Assembly (NCBI RefSeq): GCF_032854445.1
Contig: NC_088298.1
Span: 9,785,504 to 9,849,503 of the forward strand
From: Liolophura sinensis
Taxonomy: Eukaryota; Mollusca; Polyplacophora; Chitonida; Chitonidae
Direction of reading: 5' to 3'
Length of the DNA stretch: 64,000 nucleotides
Shown here: one piece after another, positions 1-11,300 of the stretch
Layout of the letters: the number at the start of each line of letters is the position of its first letter
Position numbering within the stretch: the first letter of the stretch is position 1
The notes under the pieces: generated by a model
Databases searched by the model: none
The model's input: the letters and a program-made list of their open reading frames with translations, nothing else
Told to the model about the DNA's origin: nothing
Program-made: the position numbers and the translations under genes

Positions 1-248
1 AATATCTTTAAATGCACACAACTCACTTAAAAAAACAAATGTAACTGGAGCTATGATGCAGGGCGGATGAGGATTGCAGCGCGAATGAAGGTTGAAGATA
101 TCACCGGTGTTGCCTTCGCGGTGCTACAAAACATACCTTAATATTTATGAGTTACATTAAATGAGACGATTGTTATTTAAATACAGACGGTGTAGTTATC
201 TCATCTCTTTTAAACATTTACGTACCACTTAACTGCAGTTTATCTCAC

Positions 249-356
249 CTCAATGTAAGCCGTGTAAAACGGAAAGTGAAAAGGAACACGGTAGTAATAC
301 ACGTCTTCCAAGGCGCTTCGGTATGAAGGCAGAGTGGACATGAAAGCGTAGATTTG
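249..356 (-). CDS. DUF885 gene exon 13b (second of two tandem alternative exons)
   Basis: This exon is 108 nt, phase 0 to 0, with acceptor ttctag and donor gtgaga. It begins QIYAFMSTLPSYRSALED and ends FPFYTAYIE. Same length, same phase and same start and end residues as exon 13a. The first half differs strongly, while the second half (YYYRVPFHFPFYTAY) is identical. Both copies are open and have intact splice sites, so neither looks like a pseudo-exon. Confidence 0.83.
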
Positions 357-2322
357 CTAGAAGAAATCAGTGGAGAAAAATGTTAATATCTATCGGATAG
401 ATAGCACCTTGAAGGCTTTCTCTCACCTCTGTGTACGCCGTATAGAATGGGAAGTGAAAAGGGACGCGGTAATAGTAATCCGTGTCCATGGTGCGTCGGT
501 AGAGAGGTAAGGCTGATTCCAGGGAGTAGATTTGCTGGAAGGGAGGAGTTGAGGCAGACATATTACAAAGGTTCCTAGGCTGTATAAATATAACATTTGT
601 GCGTAAGTGTAAGTTGTATACGGGGCGGTCTGCCACTAGCCTGGGGATGGTCGTGGATTTTTTCCCAGTGTCGGCCGGGTTTCTTCCCACCATGACGCTG
701 GTCGACCTCGTGTAAGAGTAAAGCATCGATCAAAGAAATAAATATCCAGGAAAATATGGATAAAATACATGTGGTAATGATTATTGAAGCAATTAACATC
801 AATCCACATTTGTGTGGGAGACAAAACATGTGCCTCAAGGAATAATGAAAAGTTCGTGAGCAGTGTGTTCACTCTACATAGAACGGAGTTTCTTATGCAG
901 CAAACTGCCTAAAACATCCTTTTAAAATGTGCCACCGGACAGCAGGTAGATTTGACTTATACTTTAAGTGATGTAAGATACAGGTGGTCTATTGTCTTGG
1001 CGGAACAACACATTGCGAACTATGGATACTAATCCCAGGTTGATTGCAACGGATCTTTAAACTGTAAAGAAGTTTTCCACAAATCCGAAATGATCAGAAC
1101 TTAAACTTTATGGAGGAAGCTGAAGTTCATAACACATACCTGTAAATGATGACCGGGTACAGTTTCGTGGAGGCTGAGGGCTGCCATGCCGAAGAAATTA
1201 CTGTGATGGTCAAATAAAGAAAAACAACTCTTAAGTCCATGTTGTATTGTTTCTGGATTGGTTGGTTTTTTTACGAGAACTCATGGATTACATTATGCAG
1301 CTGCAGATACTAAAGGATTGTCAGAAAGTCTTCCTGATAGCACTTTTGAATAACCTGGTGCATAAACTGATTGGTAAAATGGATTGAAGATTGTATAGTT
1401 GCGCAGTACAGTCCGATTGAAACCGTCTTAACCAGACAGGCTGGTGGAAACAAAACCCGGACTTAATGTCATCCGCCCATCCAGGTGGATGTGTATTCGA
1501 ACTCAATGATTAAAAATGTTAGATGTCAGGAGTAAAGGAGTCCAGATGGCTTGATCAGACAAATGCCATCACGAGCATAACCATACACAAAAACTGACAT
1601 ATTACACACAGTACAAATAAATATTGATTCATTCGTAACGTTTTAGACATTTTTTCACTGACGTAAAGCATCTAAGCGGAAGGGCCAGGGTTTGAACACG
1701 AGACCTTTTTCATTAAGGCAGTATTCTAGGAGATCGATATTGAGCTCCACCCTACACTACCTCTTGAGACGCATATCCCAACAATAATCCCACACGTACA
1801 CAATACTACAAAAAAGACACATTCAGTCTTGCTAAATGCCAGCAGCATGGAGAGAAAACCTTGAGCAGCGACGACAGTGTGATAGCCGGCAAATGGTCAC
1901 ACGCAACCAGCAAAACACGGCGTCTTTTCAGTTTACCTCAGCTAGGATTTTACTCCAACTGTTCATGTAAATTCCTAAAGACTAGCAAATTCCTCGAGGG
2001 CCATGGCTTAAGCAGATTTAGGTAAAAATATTTTGAAAAATGCAATGACGTTAATTAAAATTTATTAGACGTTGCCTGATCTAGAATTACCCAAATTGGT
2101 GTGTTGTCATCAAATATGGAACAATATCAGTGACATGTTTCAATACTCACACTGTCTCTGGGTGTTGAAGGTTGACCTGAAATACACCGGGTCTTTTCCC
2201 GTCCGCGGATCCGGCGAAATAAACACCCCCTGGGCCATCGTACTGCATAGGCATTACTCTGTGAGGGTAGAAGGCGTGGTGATTGGTTCGCTGATTGATT
2301 GATTGATTGATTGGTTGGTTGG

Positions 2323-2384
<62 letters not shown>

Positions 2385-5300
2385 CGGATTACCTGGCTGG
2401 TAGATTGACGAGTGCTTGACGACTTCATTGATTGATTGATTGATTTACTTGTAACACTGCCAAGGTTATGCCTGGAAAACTGTCTAGAAATGGGACAATG
2501 AAAAGTATGTCCATGTCATACTGAGCGGAATCTCAAATGGAAAACCTTATTAGACAGCATAAATAGGTCTCTATGAATTCCATTAGAACGTTTCATGTTT
2601 GTTAGCTGCCCATTTTCGGGTTTTAAGTTCGTTAGCACCGAAAATTACACCCAACAAGATATCAACTTACTTGACAGGCAGGTTTGGTATGTCTTTGAAG
2701 AGCTGTGTCAACTTGGGTGTGATTCTGTTGAAGACAATGTTATTAAACCTCGCGAGAATCTCCTCCTACAAAAACGAGAACGGAGATGTGTACTTTGCAT
2801 ATTTAGTACAGGAATAAACCTCACTGTTATTTAGTGAAGTGAAGTTTCTGACTTATAATGAGTAATTATTTATTGATTTTAATTAAACTTTGTTCAACAG
2901 AAGACTCTCACAAAATCACAGGTCTTTCTGCAGATCTATTAGTGGCGACAAGTCAGTATAGGTGAAGGGGGGAGGAGGACTTCAGCATTTACATGAAAAG
3001 TTAGAATAAAACCCTAACTGAGGTGCACTGACAAGAAGATTTCATCTGGTACGTGTGACCATTTGTCAGTCATCACACAACTCTCAAGACTGTAAGTCTT
3101 GTATTAATATTTCTGCATTCAAAGTGTGATGATAGCCTGTACCTGCTTCTCTGGTCTTTACCCTGACTGATGTAAATTGACAAGAGGCCGTATTTCACCG
3201 CTTACATGTGACCATTTGCCAGCTATCAAACTGTCGTAGCTGCTCTGTTTTTACTACGTATGTTGTACGTCTTTAATTACAACAAAGGAATTCACTGTAT
3301 CCTCTGACCTCACTGTTCTGGTCTTACTCTCTGTCCTGTACGTCTGTATATAGTTCTGTTACCTTTGACGAAGTGTGGAATTGAGGGTCAGCCTTCAGCT
3401 GGTCAAACTTCTCCTTAATGCTCCCGGTGAAATTTTGTTTGTTGAAAATCTGGAAAATAACAGTACATGGGATTCAACATAACGATATTATGAGTAATTC
3501 GCGATGATAAATGATGGATTATCCCTTTGGGCAATAAATGAATGTTGTTAAACTGGGACACAAATGAGTGTCATTTGGAACACTAAATGTTGTTTTCATA
3601 CATAATTCACGTAATGCATTATAAGCGCTCGTCTAAGGCATTCATGACTCGATCTAAAAACTTGTACATTGCATTTAAAAAATCGTCATTAATATCAGAT
3701 GGTATTCTTGTCTACGAAATACAGTTAAGTCAACAAAAGAGGGTTATCCAAATTCATTAACACGTGACTTCCACCATGCGTACATAGAATTCTGTAGACA
3801 TATTAACACACCTTGCGCATGAGCGCTGCTATACGTGCCACTTCCTTCAAACCCTTTTGGTGAACCTCATCGGGTGTCATGTGGACAGACAGGTGCCATG
3901 TGAGCGCTGCTTGGTAAAACGCTGCGCCATTGGTGAAGGATGAGACGCCGTATCCGGGCCTAGTGTGAAGAACGTACTCCTAAATAAATACAATAACAGC
4001 ATTTGAGACAACCTTCAAAAACAACTGAAGCGCCATCAACGCGTGGGTGCTACCAGAAATAGTTGATAGTGTCGTTTTATTTTCTGTTAAAAGAGCAATC
4101 AGCAACCGACTGCACTAAAGCTTCTGATTGAATCTAGACGTCAAAACATTCATATACCCATCGCCAAGAATAACTGAAGTATGAGGCCCTCGTTGAAAAC
4201 AATGCTGTGGTAAATAATTAAGAGTTTTTTACCCTTCAGAATCCTACTTTCAAAAGCAAGGCCCTATGTGACAGTTTTGTTTAACTCCCTCTCACAAACT
4301 ACAAGAATAGAGCCAAAAATTAATGTACAATTATCCAAACAGCTGGGATGATCACACTTAACTGCCTGCTCACAAACTCACATCCACAATGAAATCCTTG
4401 AGTCTCTGATAAGCTGGAATGATGCTGTTCAAAACCGTGTTTCTGGCCTCGGAAATCAACGTGTTCCTAAAAAGAGACAGGTGGATCATTAATATATCAC
4501 GAGTATCAAGGTAAGTTTTTCCATTATAAACTGCATGCTAAAATTCACACTACAGCTTATAGAATACATGATCTAACAATGCTGCTATACACTAGCAGAT
4601 AAAGCCTGTAAATAAAAAGAAACAAAGAAAAACACAGATGGAGTTTGATATGTACAAAGTGTTTCTTCCGACCTTTTTGACCTTTGGCATGCTTGAGAAA
4701 CGTAGTGTACTGCATATTCTTCTAGCGTGACAAGAACAAGCTGATGCAAAACCAACTTGTGAATATCTACGTAAGGATATTTCCACATACCATAGAGTTG
4801 TAGTAACAACGCTGCTTAATTTAATCCGAGTTCTTAGCCATTGGAAAAGCCAAAATCGCTCATACAGCCCTTGTATTGTGACCGTTCTGTGCCACAAAGC
4901 AGCTACTGTTGCGGATTTATATTTAAATCCCCCAGGTGTTCAACCCGCATGCCTCAACACTCTGAAGGCACCAACTCTGTACCATCATTTAACCTAAATA
5001 TATCGTTTGGAAATATCACCCAATGAACTGACGACATCCAAATTTGAATATTACGTTTGCTGGTTTACCGTAGATGCCTAACATTTTTGGTGTGAACATA
5101 CAGGCCATGGAAGGAGTGGCGCAGTGATACATAAGCAGCACTGTCATGAAACGCCGCTATGAATTTTAGTCAGTAAGGTTTTATGGCATTTTTTAAATAG
5201 TTTAAAAGTAAAAATGTCGAACACAATTTCACTTGAAAAGGCCTCAACCTAGCATAGAATAGGTTGTTTAATTGTTACTGCGTATTTTATATCTGCGGAT

Positions 5301-8300
5301 GATTTTGGTAACATTTGCTGTAATATAAATATCACGACTCTTTCTTGACCTTCCAAAGCCGGTTGTCGTCATACGACTGGAAAAATTGTTAAAGTGCACA
5401 TATAGTCTGCCACTACATATTCATAGAAAAAGGGATATGGGACACAGTCATCACAGAAAAATACGTAAAAAATTGTATAAAGTATGAAGTTCAGCACTGG
5501 GGATATTACACTGGCGGACAATTCACTGCAAGTTGTGGAAGCCCTGATGAACTTGGCCAATCACTAGCATTGAAAGTGTCACGTGATAATTGGCTGTCAC
5601 GCCAAAAAACCTATTAGCTCTCGATTGTCAGTCTGGTTTGTTATAGTGGACAGACAGATATCGATACAATAAATTGGATTTTTCGGTTGCATTAAGTGTT
5701 AAACTGACATTTTGGGTCACACATTTATGAGGGGAGAAATGAGAAAAGCTGCCCGTGTCATAATGCGTACATATTGGGCAAGAGACTGTAGTAACTTGTC
5801 AGGGCGAGCTGGCCAGAGACCGCCTCGGGAGAGTTGTTGCTTGAAAAAAAAATATACTATTGCATTATTTTTCTTCAGCAAAGTCAGATTTATTACGACA
5901 ATATCTTCCCAAAATCGGCATGAAAGAGTTTTATAAATCAGAAGGACCTGCGGTGTTGGTAACTTCCCTGAGGTCGGTACCGCTAAAACACGACGATTGT
6001 GCCCCTGAAGATCGCTATGACTGAGTGCCAAACTAAAAGAAACATCGGCCCTTTGAAAAAAACAACAGAACTGAACTCTTTGCTTGGGTATCAGGCGTTT
6101 CTGTTTGTATTTTCTCATTGTCACATTGTTTAAAGGTACGGGATGGCTTTGTGAAAGTCTCTCTAGATAGCTACAACATGGCCAAATGGCGACACCAAAC
6201 GAGTGGCTAGATACTGAAGATCATTTGCTGTTTATTTCGTTGATAAGAGGTGTACATTTTTTTGATAATATTTTTAGAACATCTCTGGAATACTAATTTT
6301 AGGAGTTACTTCAGATTTAATGGTTGACTTTATGTTCACTTTATGTACGACGTTAAACCCTAAGCACTCACTGACTCCAAAGCCAGAAACAAAAAGCCAG
6401 TAGAACTACCCAAGTGAATTACCAAAAAAGTATACATCTAGACTAATACAAGTCACATAACAAGTCATTAGTGACATACCGTAACCAACTGAAGTATACA
6501 CACAATTTAAGGGCACAAATGAATACATTTTCAACCATTGCGAGTACGACTGGCTTTAAATCTTAAAGCAGGAACTTACTTGTCCGTGTCCGACAGTGAC
6601 GAGTTATCGACTCGTTCTTTATAGAGAGTAAACCACTCTCCCTGAAGACCTGCCGATATGATCTTGTCTATCTGACCAATGACCAATCCCTGGGGGTAGA
6701 AAACAGAGCGTAAATGTGGAAACTTGTGTTAATATACATGTATGTAAATGTATATATGCTTGGGTTTTACGTTTGCACTCAAAATGTTTCAGTTATATCA
6801 CGACGAAAACGTCAATCGATGTGTGTTCATACATATTGTCTTCTTGTGGCAGAGCGAGTCCATGTCGCTATGTCCCTACCAACAACGGAGTGTCGTGCCG
6901 AATACACCAGATAAGGCATCCAACCCAGCCAGGGCGAGTCCATGTCACTATGCCCCTGCCAACAACGGAGTATCGTGCCGAATACACCAGACAAGACATC
7001 CAACCCAGCCAGATTATTCTGACGTCAGGCCAACCAGTCCGGTTTCCTTGCTCTAACCTCTCAGTGCTGACCGCCAAGCGAGGCAGCAACAAGTACTATT
7101 ACCAGTATTTGATATGACCGAGATGGGTTTTACCACTAGATTTTCGAACCTTTCCAGGGTAATGTGAACAGCCAACCCATTTCGTGGTACGTTGGACAAT
7201 ACTACGGTGGTCTTTTATCTCTGTCTAAGGTAATTTATTTTTCTGATCGTTCTTAGGAACATATTTGTGACTAATATGCCGACTGGAACGCGTTCTTGTT
7301 TATCGGTGTAGCACATCCCCAGTCAGCATGAACCCGTTAATAAATCGCTTAGAAAAGCAGCACCGTTCAAATATATCATTCCAGTCTCACCCAATTTTGC
7401 GGAAAACCGGTATCACATGTGTAATAACTCTAAGCATTCATACGTTTTTATGATAACAACAGACATACACAGAGGAAGAAAAAAATCTGTGGTAGTGATT
7501 AGGGCATTATGGGGGATGTATTCGTATTCTAGTCAAAAGGTATGACCGTGCATTAAAATCGACGCATCCTATAGAAAAAGCCCAATAGTTCATACGTAAG
7601 GGCCAACCATACTTAAATAATTGATTATAATAAGCATTTCTATTTTGGGAATGCTTCAATATATATTAATTATCCGACAATGAAGTAACTATCTCGAGAC
7701 AATTAAAAACACTAGATCCAGTGAAACTCGAACCTAGGCATCTACCGCTCTCCCAACTGGACTATCAAGCCAGATGGGAACGGCTCGTTTACTACACAAA
7801 TTTTCAAAACCACGTCAAACCTTACTTCTATAAGGTGTAAGTTTTGAAGTTAAGCCAAGTCAGATTTTCGAAAGTAACTGCCATCATAATTAGCGAAAAC
7901 ATCAACAAATATATTGAATATATATATATTCCAACACTGAAAATTACTCTCCCCAGTCAGTTTCTGTGCGTTCCTATTTACTGAAAATATGTATTTAGAT
8001 ACGTTAAACCTACACTCCTGACATAATAAAATGCTGAAATATCGAGTCAAAATGAACCTTTCGTTTTTCGGAGTTACGCTACTTGTGTATTACGTGAAAC
8101 TTATCAGTGGATCTACTGGGTTTATATTTTGTTTCTAGATATTTCGGCGTCAAAGTATCATGGATGAAGTGGCTTCTGAGAATGCACTATTGTTCAGATG
8201 GTCAAACCAGACCACTCACTCACCATAGACACATTGTGGTTGGTAAACTGTCGAGATATGGCCCCTCTCATTAGCGTTATCATATCGTCTATCTGAAATC

Positions 8301-11300
8301 AAAAGCAAAAAAAAGCCAACAAAAGCCAGGGAGATTGATACTCCTGTCAAATAGGTGTGCGGTAATGAAAAGAAACGTCTGGGTATACTCTGGAAAATAT
8401 TGATGAAACCTCGATGTCATCGGAAATCAGATATGATTGCATGTATTTCTTTCCTCGGAATAGTGGCGCGGGGACAGTTATTCTCTTCCGCAGTCACACG
8501 AGACAAATGATTGTTCTCCAGCATTGCCGATGGTGTTTTCCGGCTGACAGATTGGAACCTGTAGTCTTATTTCTGACGTATGTATCTACAAAACTCTAAC
8601 GATACTACGCTGTCTTTTTCCATACAACACGGAAAGAAGAAAAGGTTACAAATTTAGGCGTCGAATCATATATAAAATGAGATTTTCTTCTTTAATGACC
8701 AAATCAGTTCTTTTTTATTTGTCTTTTCTTCACTAGGCTACCTCACCAAAGTGGTTCCCAGTTCCACTTTCCGCCGTTAGTACAGAGATTTCTAAAGCCC
8801 AGTGAAAATGAAGCGATTACAATCTGGGAGTTTCGAGTTCGAACTCTTCTATCACTAAAGGCATCGCTAAGGTCTACTGTATCATGGGACCTGTCAAAAG
8901 CGTTTGGCAACTACTCATGTTACTATAACATGAGCGTCTGAAAAAGTTTCCCAAAAAGTAATGTAGATTAAAACAAACGATGAAGAAAATCGAGGAGCTG
9001 AACGTTCGTGCACTGGAGAAGTTTCTGAAGGAAAGAGGTGTCACTTGTGCCTGTGGAACACGATGAGACAAGTGATCGGTGATTTAATGCCTACAGAAGC
9101 CTAACATTTTTCACAAGTCAGATAATAGAGGAGGACTGTTTTTATCTTCAACGACAAAAGAGTTCGAGGGCCGTGGGTTTCCGCCGGGCTCTGCCCGGTT
9201 TCCTCCCGCCACAATGCCTGCCGTCATGGTATAAATGAAATATTCATGGGTACTGTGTGAAACATCAATCAAATAAATAAATTTACCTGGTCAGAGAGAC
9301 CCTTCATCCGGGAGAGAAAGTCGATGAAATCTTGTCTTGTGTCAAAAGGACAAATATCAAACCGGTATCCAACATTCAGCTGGGGACCTTCGAGGAAACT
9401 CACGGGATTTCCTACAGAATATCTGAAGCACAAAAACAGAGAAAATCCTTGTTTATTTGGATTGCCTTGTACACTTTACAAACGAACATTTTCGCATATA
9501 TATCGTCGTTTGGATTTATCGGCGGAAACAATTAGGCCGTGGTGGTTCTGTTGAATTGAGAAGAAGGGCGGGAGAGATGGGTAATGATGTAATGATGGGA
9601 GAGGGGGAGATGGCTCTCGGCAACCACACGTCGCCTAAAGATTTTTTAACGTAAAATTTACAGCAGTTGAACATGAACAAGCCACATTGATAGCGGCCTT
9701 ATGTGCAGTGATCAACACCTCAAGAAGCGGAATTTGGTCAGCTAAAAAGTCAAAAAATTAATCTGTTGATTTCAATAGAAAGTCTGTTGTCTGAGTGAGG
9801 CTAGGATGTATTCTGTTATTATAACATAATATTCTGTCATATTCTGACACCATACCCTGTCAGTGTAATAAAATAATAAAAATAATCAATTAATAGAATG
9901 TGTGTGTTCTATTCAACAGAACAATCTGCTGCAATAGCAGAATACATTATAGCATCACTCAGGCAACAGATTTTCTGTTAAATCTAACAGATTAACTTTT
10001 TCAGTGTGTAATTGCCAGAATTAACATGAACGCCATTCCAAATATCACTAACGGCTAAAATTGTTGATCATACTCATGTGCTTTACAACATAGATTGATT
10101 CCGGGAGAAACTCCGATCAAACTTGTGGCGTACAGCGCACTACTCGGGCCGCGAACATCTTTGGATGTTAAGTCATGAGCTCAAAGGCATGCCCCGGGAT
10201 TATAATGCCGTCTCACGCTTAACATGAACTGTCCTAACTTGAGATCTTTTTTCTATATTTACTCAATTAAAAATTCCAATGGCTAGTCATGTTATGTTAG
10301 CACATAAAACTGGCATGTAGATATGAAAAAATATGTTCTATGTTTACAAGGCAGTTTTAGATTCAGGGACTGTTTCGCAAAAACCATTTTGAGCTTAAGT
10401 CCAAAATTTTAATCCTCTTTATAAAACTAATAATAGCAAAATATAAACAAAATTTTACTGAAATTGTAAAGGGTTTAATGTGGATTAACATTTTAGGCCA
10501 AGTCCAAAATCGCTTTGTGAAATGGACCCTACAAGTTGCTTCGCTTGGATTTCAATTTGCCTTACCCAGCCCTACTTCTACACCCTTCAAAACGGGGTAC
10601 AGGGATAAAAAAAAAGTAACGAAATGATTATCATAACCATACACTTACAGATGCCAGTCATATCCATCCACGTAGGTCTGTAACATGTCAGTCAGGATAA
10701 GGTAGTTAATAGAGTCGTCATAAGACATGGCGGAAAATGATGGTCGAGTCTTCACTTCGGTCAACCTCCGTAACAGTCCCACTATGTAGTCCTGTAATAA
10801 ACATTGCTCCACTGTATTGGCCGACTCAAAATCAACCTACCTAAGGATAAGGAAGAACTAGTTTCTCTTTCTGATTTCTTTCTCGTGTGTCATGTGCGAC
10901 AAGAAGGAAGCCACAAAACACATTTTTTGATGGAATATAAGTGCTTCTAAAGCTAATCAATCTCCATATGGCGGATGTATTCTTCTACAGCTGTTTAACA
11001 GCAGAATTCTCTTTTGAGATTACATATCAGTTCCTTTATTCGTAATCGTCCCATTTATCTATAAGGCATATTTGAAAATATATGTGCTTATGTCTTGTGC
11101 AGATAAATAAAACATAAAAATTAGGATTACCAGCAGAGCGCGCAGCTGGAAAGCTATAACACATTATATAGTCCGTAATGAGTAGTTTGGTTTGAGATTG
11201 TGCAATTTATTTTCCACTCTTAGAAAATTTTTGGACTTCTCATCTTTATTTGAGGAATTTGTCAGCCTTCACACATTGTGTAAAGCGTGTCGTTCCCATT

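Noticed and set aside
60-125. Further DUF885 exon left of exon 13b
   Set aside because: An acceptor-like tttgtag is present, but the translation lacks the GWxLY motif expected next; likely intronic repeat.
5717-6124. 135-codon minus-strand open frame
   Set aside because: Lies inside a DUF885 intron, low complexity in part, no recognisable motif, and a different frame from the spliced gene.
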